Source: Nocardioides immobilis
GTDB taxonomy: Bacteria; Actinomycetota; Actinomycetes; Propionibacteriales; Nocardioidaceae
Assembly: GCF_003515065.1 (NCBI RefSeq)
Contig: NZ_QXGH01000022.1
Location: 79,626 to 143,625 of the forward strand
DNA length: 64,000 bases
Direction of reading: 5' to 3'
Each line of letters opens with the position of its first letter. Positions within the stretch are counted from its first letter, which is position 1. This document shows, one piece after another, positions 17,035-25,626 of the stretch. The position numbers and the translations under genes are program-made. The notes under the pieces were generated by a model. The model searched no databases. It had not been told where the DNA came from and saw nothing but the letters and a program-made list of their open reading frames with translations.

Positions 17035-18419
17035 CAGCTTTCCTCCTGTCCGGAGAGCACGCGCGCCTTCCAGAAGTAGTTGTGCACACCACCCGCGGTG
17101 AACAGCCGTCGGAACACGAGATCGACGCGGGCGCCGACGTCGACGGTCTCGGGGTCGGCATCGGCGACCTCGAGGGAGGTGCGTCCCGCGGGCCCACCGG
17201 GGCCGTCGAAGTCGACCACGACGTCGACGACGGGCGGCGAGGGCGAGTACGCCAGCCGGTCGATCGTGAAGGTGGCAACGGTCCCGGTCAGCTCGGCGCC
17301 GGCCACGTCCTCCATGGCGTCGGTCGCGCCGCAGCGCCGACAGACCCGCAGTGGTGGCAGGTGCACGAAGCCGCAGCCGGTGCAACGACTGCCCGCGAAC
17401 CCGAACTTCCACCCAGCGCCACGCGCCGACGGCGGTCCGGCCGGCCGGTCCGGCTCGGGCCGACGCGGCAGCTCACGATCGAGCAGTCCCCGCCAGGCCA
17501 GGTAGGTGGTGTAGGGCACCGCTCGGCCGCCCTCGAGCTGGGAGCTCACCGGCCGCGGCTGGCGTCGGGCCGGAAGGAGATCGGTCGTGCGCAGGACGAG
17601 GGCGTCACAGCCGTCCACCGCAGACACGACCAGAACGGTCTCGTCGGGTCCGGCGACGTCCAGCACCGCGGCGAGACCGAGCAACGGGTCGGCCGCCCCG
17701 AGGAACCCAGCGGGAGACCCGGTCGTCGACTTCGCGCCCTTGACGAGGGTCCCGGCGCGTTTGGTCACGGCGGCGTTGCCGCTCGTGAGCACGACGTGGT
17801 CGGCCTCCGTCAGTCCCGCGGCGTCGAGGGCCCGCGCCGCGGTCGAGCGCACCAGCGCGGCGTACCTCTCGAACCCGAACCTCTCCTCCCACTGGCTGCC
17901 CGTGACCCCGGAGGGCTCCCTCCAGCGGTCGAGCAGCTCCTCGGTCGCGCCCACGATGGCGAGAACCTCTGCGATCAGCTCGCCATCGCCGAGCACGATC
18001 GCGGCTGCCCCGTCCGCTCCGGCGCGCTCGTCGAGCGATCCGGGCTTGCCCACTCGCACGTCGGAGGCCACCACGAGCCCCCCGCCGCCGAGTGCACCGC
18101 GGACCGCGGCGAAGGTGGACCGCGCCGACCCGACCAGGTCGGCGGCGACGGCCTCCGGCGAAAGACGCAGCGCTGCGTGCACCGCAGCCGCGTTGGTCTT
18201 GTCGAGGTAAGGAGGCGAGGTGCTCGCCCACCAGACCGACCCGGGCGCGTGCTCGCCGAGCGCGGCCCGAGCGGCCTCGACCGCCATCGTGGTCGCGTCC
18301 TCGTCGAACGAGGCGACGACGCGGGGGCCGCGCACGCCGCTGTCGCGGTCGAGGCGGTAGACCGGAAGGTACGACGCGTACGAGAGGATCCCGATCGATC
18401 CGTCAGGGCCCGCGCTCAT
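17034..18419 (-). CDS. HMG-CoA-synthase-like domain fused to DUF35 zinc-ribbon/OB domain
   Basis: 461-aa two-domain protein. Residues 1 to about 320 resemble the thiolase-fold HMG-CoA synthase/ketosynthase III family. About 335-461 is a DUF35 domain with a zinc ribbon (Cys346, Cys349, Cys360, Cys363) and an OB fold, as in ChsH2-type acyl-CoA binding partners. The segment where the condensing Cys is expected reads DLVGSARSTFAAV, with Ser98 rather than Cys, so condensing activity is doubtful. It lies between two thiolase genes (4-base overlap with one, 1-base with the other). It may act as an acyl-CoA-binding scaffold for the Ltp-like enzyme. Confidence 0.75.
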   Translation of the reverse strand: MSAGPDGSIGILSYASYLPVYRLDRDSGVRGPRVVASFDEDATTMAVEAARAALGEHAPGSVWWASTSPPYLDKTNAAAVHAALRLSPEAVAADLVGSARSTFAAVRGALGGGGLVVASDVRVGKPGSLDERAGADGAAAIVLGDGELIAEVLAIVGATEELLDRWREPSGVTGSQWEERFGFERYAALVRSTAARALDAAGLTEADHVVLTSGNAAVTKRAGTLVKGAKSTTGSPAGFLGAADPLLGLAAVLDVAGPDETVLVVSAVDGCDALVLRTTDLLPARRQPRPVSSQLEGGRAVPYTTYLAWRGLLDRELPRRPEPDRPAGPPSARGAGWKFGFAGSRCTGCGFVHLPPLRVCRRCGATDAMEDVAGAELTGTVATFTIDRLAYSPSPPVVDVVVDFDGPGGPAGRTSLEVADADPETVDVGARVDLVFRRLFTAGGVHNYFWKARVLSGQEES

Positions 18420-19627
18420 CGCCCGGCTCCCCGGAACAGCGCGGCCATGCCCTGGCCGCCGCCGATGCACATCGTCTCCAGCGCGAGCGCGCCGTCGCGC
18501 CGGCGGAGCTCGTGGAGCATCGTCGTCAGGATGCGAACGCCGGTCGCCCCGATGGGGTGGCCGAGCGAGATCCCGGAACCGTTGACGTTGAGCCGCTCGT
18601 CCACCTCGTCGGGCTTGACCCCCCACCCCTTGAGGACGGCGAGCACCTGGACGGCGAAGGCCTCGTTGACCTCGATCAGGTCGAGGTCGTCGAAGCCGAC
18701 ACCGGTGCGCTCGAAGAGGCGTCGTACGGCGGGCACCGGCCCGATGCCCATCGTGGCCGGGTCGCACCCGGCTGCGGCCCAGCCCTCGAACCACGCGAGC
18801 GGCTGCAGACCGAGCCGGTCGAGGTGCTCCTCGGCCACCACCAGGCAGGCCGCGGCCGCGTCGTTCTGCTGGCTGGAGTTGCCGGCGGTGACGGTGCCCC
18901 CCGGCTGGATCGTGCGCAAACGCGCGAGGCTCTCGACGGTCGAGTCCGGACGCACGCCTTCATCCCGGTCGAAGATCACCGGGTCCGCCCGCCGCTGGGG
19001 GACCTCGACCGGAACCACCTCTTCGACGAAGACCCCCGATTCCCACGCGGCGGCGGCGCGCTGATGACTACGGGCGGCGAAGGCGTCCGCCTCGTCCCGG
19101 GAGATGCCGTACTGCTCGGCCAGGTTCTCGGCGGTCTCGATCATCCCGCTGATGCGCCCGAACCTCGACTCCGGTTGCGAGCGCTCGCGGCCCCGGTCCA
19201 GCCGGTCGTAAAGGGTCTGGTTGCCCGATCGCGAGCCCCACCGGGCAGTTGTCGTGTAGTGCTCGACGTTGCTCATCGACTCCACGCCCCCAGCGAGCAC
19301 CACGTCGGCAGCTCCCGTCTGCACCGTCATGGCGGCGGTGATCACGGCCTGCAGGCCGCCACCGCAGCGCCGGTCCACCTGGAAGCCCGGGACCTCGATG
19401 GGCAGCCCGGCCTCGAGCGCAGCCCACCTGCCGATGCACGGCGCCTCGGAGTTCGCATACGACTGGGCGAAGGCGACATCCTCGATCGCGCCGGGGTCGA
19501 TCCCCGATCGGTCGACGACGGCCTTGATCACTGTCGCAGCGAGCTCGGCGGCCGGGACCGGGCGCAGCGCGCCCCCGAACCCCCCGACCGCGGTCCGCAG
19601 CGGGGTGGCGATCGCGACGCGTCTCAT
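18416..19627 (-). CDS. Acetyl-CoA acyltransferase (thiolase)
   Basis: 403-aa degradative thiolase. The acyl-accepting Cys88 lies in VDRRCGGGLQ, the His in SLGHPIGATG and the second Cys in ETMCIGGGQG, so the full Cys-His-Cys machinery is present. It cleaves a 3-oxoacyl-CoA to acetyl-CoA and a shortened acyl-CoA. It is co-transcribed with the CoA transferase upstream (20-base gap) and overlaps the HMGCS/DUF35 fusion by 4 bases. Confidence 0.93.
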   Translation of the reverse strand: MRRVAIATPLRTAVGGFGGALRPVPAAELAATVIKAVVDRSGIDPGAIEDVAFAQSYANSEAPCIGRWAALEAGLPIEVPGFQVDRRCGGGLQAVITAAMTVQTGAADVVLAGGVESMSNVEHYTTTARWGSRSGNQTLYDRLDRGRERSQPESRFGRISGMIETAENLAEQYGISRDEADAFAARSHQRAAAAWESGVFVEEVVPVEVPQRRADPVIFDRDEGVRPDSTVESLARLRTIQPGGTVTAGNSSQQNDAAAACLVVAEEHLDRLGLQPLAWFEGWAAAGCDPATMGIGPVPAVRRLFERTGVGFDDLDLIEVNEAFAVQVLAVLKGWGVKPDEVDERLNVNGSGISLGHPIGATGVRILTTMLHELRRRDGALALETMCIGGGQGMAALFRGAGR

Positions 19628-19647
19628 TTCGGTTCTCCTTAGAAGTG

Positions 19648-20910
19648 TCAGGCGGAGGCGAGCACCCGGTCGGCGCTCGCATCGAGGGCAGCGCGGTGTG
19701 CCGGGTCGGCCACGGCGAGCATCCGCTCGACCCGCTGGCTCAGGCTCGCGCCTCGCAGGTCGGCGACCCCGTGCTCGGTGACCACGACGATGTCCTCGGA
19801 GCGTGGCGTGGAGACCGGGCCGTTGAGGTCGGCGACGATCCGGCTGACGCTCTTGGTGATCGACGGCAGCGCCACGATGGGCACGCCTCCGTCCGATCGC
19901 GCGGCGCCGCGGAGGAAGGCGAAAGCACCGCCGACCGCACCGACGTACCGACCGGCCGCGACCTCGGCGTTGACCTGTCCGGTCAGGTCGACCTCGATGG
20001 CCGCGTTGATCGCGGTCATCCGGTACGACGTCGCAAGCACCCGTGGGTCGTGGGTGTAGGCCGTGGACCGGATCTCGAGCGCAGGGTTGCGGTCCGCCCA
20101 GCGGAAGAGCCTCTCGGTCCCTCCGATGAGACCTGCGACGGCCACCCCCCGGTCGTGGGTCTTGCGGCCGCCGGTGGCCATGCCGGCCTCGATCAGCGCA
20201 AGCGCGCTGTCGTTGACGATCCCCGAGTGGATGCCGAGATCCTGGTGCTCGCCACCCTCGAGGAGGGCTGCCAGCACGGCCTCGGGAAGCGCGCCGATCC
20301 CGAACTGCAGGGTTGCACCGTCGGGAACCAGCCCGGCCACCCGCTCAGCGACCTGGCGGGTGCGGTCGTCGACCCGTGGTGTCGGCATCCGGCCGGGAGT
20401 GCGCGACGTGTGGATCGCGGCCGTCCAGTCCGACGCGGTGAGCGTGCGCGCGCCGTGAGTGAACGGCACCTGTTCGTTGACCTCCGCGATCACCACCCGT
20501 GCGGTGTCGAGGGCGGCCGAGAAGTAGTCGTCGGCCAGGCCGAGACTGTGCCGGCCCTGCTCGTCGGGAGCCGACACCTGCACGAGTACGACGTCGGCCC
20601 GGAGGTCGCCGTACGTCAGCAGATGCGGCAACGACGCGTAGTGGAGCGGCCAGATCTCCAGCCGACCAGCCGCGTGCAGCGCGGCGTTGGTGCCCGCGCC
20701 GCAGTAGCTGTGCACCTCGACCGCGTCGGGCACGGTCGCGGCCGTGAGGGCGCTCTCCGCCGGAATGCCGACGAAGCAGCGCACCCCGCCGATGCGGTCG
20801 GCCTGCTCGACGAGCAGCTCGGTCAGTGTCCGTGGTTCCGCGCACGCCTGCCCCCAGGTCACCGTGTCGCCGGGACGGAGGACCCGGGTGAGGTCGAGGT
20901 CGACCGTCAT
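19648..20910 (-). CDS. Acetyl-CoA hydrolase/transferase family CoA transferase
   Basis: 420-aa family I CoA transferase of the Cat1/4-hydroxybutyrate-CoA-transferase type, moving CoA between carboxylic acids or hydrolysing acetyl-CoA. Segments such as GATLQFGIGALPEAVL, the catalytic-loop-like GLIGGTERLFRW and the C-terminal ITEHGVADLRG-like stretch support this. ATG 20910 is preferred to the GTG at 20919 because it gives the usual 4-base overlap with the preceding 68-aa gene. Its placement between the Rieske oxygenase and thiolases suggests CoA recycling onto pathway acids. Confidence 0.85.
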   Translation of the reverse strand: MTVDLDLTRVLRPGDTVTWGQACAEPRTLTELLVEQADRIGGVRCFVGIPAESALTAATVPDAVEVHSYCGAGTNAALHAAGRLEIWPLHYASLPHLLTYGDLRADVVLVQVSAPDEQGRHSLGLADDYFSAALDTARVVIAEVNEQVPFTHGARTLTASDWTAAIHTSRTPGRMPTPRVDDRTRQVAERVAGLVPDGATLQFGIGALPEAVLAALLEGGEHQDLGIHSGIVNDSALALIEAGMATGGRKTHDRGVAVAGLIGGTERLFRWADRNPALEIRSTAYTHDPRVLATSYRMTAINAAIEVDLTGQVNAEVAAGRYVGAVGGAFAFLRGAARSDGGVPIVALPSITKSVSRIVADLNGPVSTPRSEDIVVVTEHGVADLRGASLSQRVERMLAVADPAHRAALDASADRVLASA

Positions 20911-21113
20911 CCGCGCCACCGCTCGTGCGACGGGTCGAGCAGCTGGGTGAGGCGGCCGTCGTCCAACCAGATGATGGTCTCCAGTTCGAGCGCGTCGAGG
21001 TGCCGGACCCGCCCGGTCCGGAGATCCTCGAGGCGGAGCCGGACCGAGTTGCCGTCCGTGTCGAGGCGCACGGACACCGACGCGAACTCGCTCTCCACCA
21101 CCGGGTCGGTCAT
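20907..21113 (-). CDS. Small protein of unknown function in Rieske operon
   Basis: 68-aa acidic protein not recognised as any family. It has no Cys, so it is not an electron carrier, and no membrane segment. Predicted strands alternate with short acidic stretches and the end reads LLDPSHERWRG. The start shares one base with the stop of the oxygenase beta subunit (TGATG), and its stop overlaps the CoA transferase start. Tight coupling on both sides argues that it is translated. An accessory or assembly factor for the oxygenase is only a guess. Confidence 0.65.
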   Translation of the reverse strand: MTDPVVESEFASVSVRLDTDGNSVRLRLEDLRTGRVRHLDALELETIIWLDDGRLTQLLDPSHERWRG

Positions 21114-21667
21114 CAGATCAGGAACCCCAGCGTCGGAAGCGCTCGCTCGTTGTCGACGAGGACGACCTTCTTGTAGACGAGACGGATCTCGTCGCCGAAC
21201 TTCCGGAGCCGGTACGTCGTGCGGCCACCCCAGAGCTCGTTGCCCCGCGGACGGGACTCGATCGCGACGAAGTTGGCACCGAGCTCGAGGTCGACCCCAC
21301 CGTCGCGGTTCCCGCGGCCGCCCAGCAGCTCGACGTTGCCGATGATCCGCCGGAGGTTCGACGGCGGTGCTTGGGCATACCGCTTGCCGGTGCGCACCTG
21401 CTTGAGCCGGGTGCTGATCCGGTTGCGGTTGTCGTAGATGACCGAGACCGTCGCCAGCGGATGGTCGCCCTCACCGTCCACCGGCACCCAGTAGAGGGCG
21501 TCGTCGGTCCAGAGCGCCTCCCAGCCGTCGTAGTCGTTCTCGTCGGCGAGCCGGGCTTCCTTGTAGAGGAACTGCTCCACCTCCCGGACGTCCCACCCGG
21601 CCGGGATCGCGAGCAGCTCGCCCGCAACGTCCGGGCGCTCGGGCAAGGTGGCCGTGTCGATCCCCAT
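21113..21667 (-). CDS. Aromatic-ring-hydroxylating dioxygenase, beta subunit
   Basis: 184-aa protein of the SnoaL-like fold that forms the structural small subunit of Rieske oxygenases. Typical pieces are EVEQFLYKEARLADENDYDG, the following W.ALWTDDALYWVP block, and VIYDNRNRI with the C-terminal YKKVVLVDN. It directly follows the alpha subunit with a one-base overlap, and the start is fixed by that overlap. With the alpha subunit it should form a hexameric or trimeric oxygenase. Confidence 0.92.
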   Translation of the reverse strand: MGIDTATLPERPDVAGELLAIPAGWDVREVEQFLYKEARLADENDYDGWEALWTDDALYWVPVDGEGDHPLATVSVIYDNRNRISTRLKQVRTGKRYAQAPPSNLRRIIGNVELLGGRGNRDGGVDLELGANFVAIESRPRGNELWGGRTTYRLRKFGDEIRLVYKKVVLVDNERALPTLGFLI

Positions 21668-22947
21668 CAGTCCTCCGCCTCCATCAGCGTTCGGTAGTGC
21701 TGCCAGAAGCCGCGCATGCCGGTCTCGTCGGTCGCGGCGCCGATCGTGAAGCCGTTCTCGTCGATGCTTTCGCGCTGCAGACCGCGGCGGACGTCGAGCC
21801 ACTCGGGGTCGAGCATCTGCACTCCCCGCTGGTTGCGCTCGTACATCTCGGTGTCGTCGGCGAGCAGCATTCCGGCGGGACCGACCGACCCGATGGACTG
21901 CGACACCATCCGCTTGTTCATCTCCGGAGCGCCGGCGAGCTGGACCGCCGTGGCGTACTGGACGCACTCACCCACCGCGACCGGCTGGATGTTGAAGACC
22001 TGGATCTCGGCGATGAAGAGGTTCGGGAAGATCATCACGTGCGGCGCGCCCTCGATCAGGCGTCGCTCCGCGTCGTCGCCGTACGACTCCTGCATGGCGG
22101 CGACGTACTGCGGGACCCGGTCGGGTGTCGTGCCGAACCACCGCAGCGGCTCGGCGAAGTTCCGGAACTCCGGACGCAGGTCGTTCTCGCTGTGCCCGTT
22201 GCCGAGGTTGCGGGTGACCGCCGTCGAGCTGTCGCTGTAGAGGGCTCCGATCGGGCTCCCCGTGACACCGAAGATCGAGCCGTGGACGAACTGCGGGTGG
22301 TAGCCGTCCGTCTCGTTCTCAGCCAGGAACTTCCAGTTGGAGCGGGTCCGGTGGCGCAGCCAGCCGGCGTCGAGCGAGACCTCGCCCTCCGGCGACAGGC
22401 CGACCAAGCGGTCGATCTCGCCCGCGGCTGCACCGAGGTGCTCCTCGAGCGACGGCCCGTCCGCAGCCAGGCTGCCGAAGACGAAGCCCTGGTACGACGC
22501 GACGCGCGGAACCTTGCCCATCCCCAGCTCGAGCTTGTTCTTGCCGCCGTACCCCTTGTTGTAGGGGTAGCCGAGCAGCTCGCCCGTGTTGCGGTAGGTC
22601 CACCCGTGGTACGGGCAGCGGAACGAGCTGGAGTTGCCGCTGGCGTCGTCGCAGACCTGCAGGCCGCGGTGAGCGCACCGGTTGATCAGCAGGTGGACCT
22701 CGCCGTCACGGTCGCGCGTCATGATGACGTCCTGCGTCGCGAGCTGCTTGCGGACGTAGTCGTTCGGCTGCGGCACCTCGCTCTCGTGCCCGACGAAGAC
22801 CCAGGTCTTGTGCCAGATCTTCTGCAGCTCCTCGGCGAAGATCGTCGGGTCGGTGTAGAGCGATCCGTGGACCTGGTCCGGCCTGATCAGCTGCGAGTAG
22901 CGGCTCTGTCCGGTGGCGACGGGCGCGGGTTGCACCACTGCGGTCAT
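21667..22947 (-). CDS. Rieske non-heme iron oxygenase, alpha subunit
   Basis: 426-aa catalytic subunit of a ring-hydroxylating oxygenase. The [2Fe-2S] Rieske centre is ligated by Cys91-x-His93 and Cys111-x2-His114 (CPYHGW). The mononuclear iron site has the expected D-x2-H-x4-H as Asp214, His217 and His222. It uses O2 and electrons to hydroxylate or dihydroxylate its substrate. No dedicated ferredoxin or reductase is in the operon. It follows an acyl-CoA ligase with a 4-base overlap, so a carboxylate or its CoA ester may be the substrate. Confidence 0.95.
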   Translation of the reverse strand: MTAVVQPAPVATGQSRYSQLIRPDQVHGSLYTDPTIFAEELQKIWHKTWVFVGHESEVPQPNDYVRKQLATQDVIMTRDRDGEVHLLINRCAHRGLQVCDDASGNSSSFRCPYHGWTYRNTGELLGYPYNKGYGGKNKLELGMGKVPRVASYQGFVFGSLAADGPSLEEHLGAAAGEIDRLVGLSPEGEVSLDAGWLRHRTRSNWKFLAENETDGYHPQFVHGSIFGVTGSPIGALYSDSSTAVTRNLGNGHSENDLRPEFRNFAEPLRWFGTTPDRVPQYVAAMQESYGDDAERRLIEGAPHVMIFPNLFIAEIQVFNIQPVAVGECVQYATAVQLAGAPEMNKRMVSQSIGSVGPAGMLLADDTEMYERNQRGVQMLDPEWLDVRRGLQRESIDENGFTIGAATDETGMRGFWQHYRTLMEAED

Positions 22948-24683
22948 TCGGTGACTCCTTCGGATCGGGCGGAGACCTGCTCGACGAGCCGGAATTTCTG
23001 GACCTTGCCGGTGGCGGTGGTCGGGAGGTCGGTTGCTTCGAGGAAGACGACGCGCTTCGGCACCTTGAACCGCGCGAGGTTCTGGCGCGCGTGGTCGATG
23101 ACGTCGCCCTCGGACAGAGCCGAGTCGGGGGCAGGCACGACGACAGCGCAGCCGATCTCGCCCCAGCGGTCGTCGCGCAGCCCGATCGCGTACACCTGGC
23201 TGATCCCCGGATGGGTGGCCAGGACGTCCTCGACCTCCTTGGGCATCACCAGCTCGCCTCCGGACTTGTAGAGCTCCTTGCTGCGCCCGGTCAGCTCCAA
23301 GTAGCCGTTGGGCCGCACCCGGCCGAGGTCGCCGGAGTGAAGCCAGCCGTCACGGACCGCCTCCGCGGTCTCCTCGGGCTTGCCGTAGTAGCCGAGCATC
23401 ATGGTCGGGCCCTGCGAGACCAGCTCACCGGTCTCGCCATCGGGAAGCGGCTCGGCGGTCACCGGATCGACCGTGCGGTAGACGCATAGGGCCGCGAGGC
23501 CGTTGTGCTCCGTGCCGGGAACACCGGCGGCGCCGGCCAGCTTGGGCCGCCCGACGGTGGTGGACGTGAGCGCCAGCTCGTCCTCCGGCAGGGTGAGCGT
23601 CATCGCGCCTCCGCACTCGGTCATGCCGTAGCCGGTGACGATCTCACTGACGCCGAACTCCGTCTCGAACTGCTCCCAGAGCCAGATCGGGGCAGGCGCC
23701 GACCCACAGAGGATCGCGGTGAGGCTGCTGAGATCCGTCTTGTGCCGCAGCGGGCTCTCGAGCAGGGCGACCGCCATCGTCGGCACGCAGAGCAGGTCGG
23801 TGGCCCGGTGCTTCTCGACCGCGGTCAGGTACGCCTCGGCGCTGAAGGCCGGGAGCATGATCACCGCGCCGCCGACGTACGTCGCTGAGAGCAGCCCCTC
23901 GACGTACCCGAACATGTGGTAGCAGGGCAAGGAGAAGAGGATCCGGCGGCCGTCCTCGTAGGCACGCGTGAGGGCCGAGGCGTACGCCGTGCGCAGCACG
24001 TCGTCGTGGCTGACCTGGACCCCCTTCGGGGAACCGGTGCTCCCCGACGTGTAGAGGATGTCGGCGATGTCGTCCGGGGCGTGGCCGGCGTCGGCCGCAG
24101 CGCCCGCGTGCCGCGCACCGAGCTCGAGCAGAGCGTCCAGGCCGAAGGCGCCCGGCCTCGCGGTCTCGCCCTCCCGCGCCAGGACGACGTGACGCAGCGT
24201 ATCCGGCGCCCCGCCACCGGCAGGCGGACGTTCGGCAAAGCCCGCTGCGTCCCAGCCGGGCACGATCCCGTCGAGCATCGCGGCGTGGTCGAGCCCCCCG
24301 AACCCGGCCATGGTGATCAGCGCGGAGCACTCGGACTGCGCCAGCACGTAGCGGAGCTCGTCGGCGCGGTAGAGGAAGTTGAACGGGATCGCCACGGCGC
24401 CGGTGCGGGCGATCGCGAGCTTGAGCGTGACGAACTCGGGATGGTTGGCCATCAGGAGCCCCACCCGGTCGCCCGGCCGCACGCCGAGCGCTACCAGGCC
24501 GTCGGCGAGCCGCCGCGACTCGTCGGCGACCTGCCGGTAGGTCAGGGTGCGCTCGTCGGTGATCACCAGCGGGCGCTCGCCGTACTCCTGCGCGCACGCG
24601 TCGAGCCAGCTGTCGAGGGTGTGCGGCGTCCAGCGCGCGAATCGGCCGCGCAGGCCCGCGCGCCGTTCGGGGATGGTGGGCAC
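22944..24683 (-). CDS. AMP-forming acyl-CoA synthetase (FadD-type)
   Basis: 579-aa adenylate-forming ligase. Phosphate loop YTSGSTGSPKGV, A5 motif TGYGMTECGG, A7 region HSGDLGRVRPNGY and catalytic Lys in TATGKVQKF are all intact. It is longer than the ligase at 3962 by an N-terminal extension of about 30 residues. It is the first gene of an eight-gene operon running down to 15844, and an operator-like palindrome sits 21 bases before its ATG. It should activate the acid that the following Rieske oxygenase, CoA transferase and thiolases process. Confidence 0.93.
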   Translation of the reverse strand: MPTIPERRAGLRGRFARWTPHTLDSWLDACAQEYGERPLVITDERTLTYRQVADESRRLADGLVALGVRPGDRVGLLMANHPEFVTLKLAIARTGAVAIPFNFLYRADELRYVLAQSECSALITMAGFGGLDHAAMLDGIVPGWDAAGFAERPPAGGGAPDTLRHVVLAREGETARPGAFGLDALLELGARHAGAAADAGHAPDDIADILYTSGSTGSPKGVQVSHDDVLRTAYASALTRAYEDGRRILFSLPCYHMFGYVEGLLSATYVGGAVIMLPAFSAEAYLTAVEKHRATDLLCVPTMAVALLESPLRHKTDLSSLTAILCGSAPAPIWLWEQFETEFGVSEIVTGYGMTECGGAMTLTLPEDELALTSTTVGRPKLAGAAGVPGTEHNGLAALCVYRTVDPVTAEPLPDGETGELVSQGPTMMLGYYGKPEETAEAVRDGWLHSGDLGRVRPNGYLELTGRSKELYKSGGELVMPKEVEDVLATHPGISQVYAIGLRDDRWGEIGCAVVVPAPDSALSEGDVIDHARQNLARFKVPKRVVFLEATDLPTTATGKVQKFRLVEQVSARSEGVTE

Positions 24684-24703
24684 GCTCCACTCCTTCGCTC
24701 GTC

Positions 24704-24721
24704 TTTAATCAATATTAGAAT
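24704..24721. promoter_or_regulatory. Operator-like palindrome (site h)
   Basis: TTTAATCAATATTAGAAT lies just before the acyl-CoA ligase that begins the eight-gene Rieske operon. It closely fits the recurring palindrome. Confidence 0.65.
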
Positions 24722-24834
24722 AATGGGATCCGTCGGAACGCACAACCCCGGGGCCAGTCAGACGAGCTCGCGCCCGTCGGCGTCACAGGCCGCTCGGCCG
24801 CCACTAACCAGCGGGCAGGCACGTGGCTGCTCCC

Positions 24835-25626
24835 TCAGGTTGTGATGCCCCCGAACTGTGGGCGGCGCTTCTCGGCGAAGGCAGCCACGCCCTCGGCGAA
24901 GTCGTCGGTGTCCCAGAGCTGGGTCTGGTTCCTGACCTCGAGGTCGAGCACGGCCAGCGGGTGCCGCGGTTCGCCGGAGAGCATCTGCTTGATCACGCCG
25001 AGCGCGAGCGGGGGGCCGGCGGCGAGCCGCTCGGCGTCGGCCAGGGCTGCGTCCAGTGCCGCGCCCGGCTCGACGACGCTGTCGACCAGGCCGATCGGCA
25101 GCGCGTCCTCGCCGCTGGTGCGCGTGCCGAGCATCAGCATCTGTCGCGCGCGCGGGGCCCCGACACGTGCCGGGAGCGAGGCGAAGATCCCCATGTCGCC
25201 GGCGAGCCCGACCGCAGTGAACGTCGTCGCGAACGTCGCGTCGGAGGCTGCGACGATCCGGTCGCAGGCGAGCGCGAGCGCCGCGCCGGCGCCGTACGCC
25301 GGACCCTCGACGGCGGCAACCACCGGCTTGGGCGTGCTCCAGATCGCGCGGACCACTCGCTGCGCTGCGTGCGCGCGAGCAGTGGTCTCGTGCCGCGGAG
25401 CACGCTGCATCGTCGAGATGTCGCCGCCGGAGCAGAACGATCCGCCCGCGCCGGTCAGCACGATGGCCCGCACCCGGGCGTCCGCATCGGCGGCCTCGAG
25501 CACGTCCGCCAGCGCGTAGCGCAGCGGCAGGTCGATCGCGTTCTTGCGCTCCGGCCGGTTGAGCGTGACGATGCGGACCGCGCCGCGGTCCTCGGCCAGG
25601 ACGAGGTCGTTCACCGGTGGGATCAC
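24835..25626 (-). CDS. Enoyl-CoA hydratase/isomerase family (crotonase 3)
   Basis: 263-aa crotonase-fold protein with the CoA-binding RKNAIDLPLR, oxyanion-hole segments GGSFCSGGDIS and EGPAYGAGAALA. The usual hydratase glutamates are not at their places: the loop reads VGLAGDMGIF, offering an Asp as in enoyl-CoA isomerase/PaaG-type members, and the second position is RQM. Isomerase or other crotonase chemistry is therefore more likely than plain hydration. It is the last of five genes in the MaoC-SDR-crotonase operon and overlaps the previous crotonase by 4 bases. Confidence 0.85.
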   Translation of the reverse strand: MIPPVNDLVLAEDRGAVRIVTLNRPERKNAIDLPLRYALADVLEAADADARVRAIVLTGAGGSFCSGGDISTMQRAPRHETTARAHAAQRVVRAIWSTPKPVVAAVEGPAYGAGAALALACDRIVAASDATFATTFTAVGLAGDMGIFASLPARVGAPRARQMLMLGTRTSGEDALPIGLVDSVVEPGAALDAALADAERLAAGPPLALGVIKQMLSGEPRHPLAVLDLEVRNQTQLWDTDDFAEGVAAFAEKRRPQFGGITT

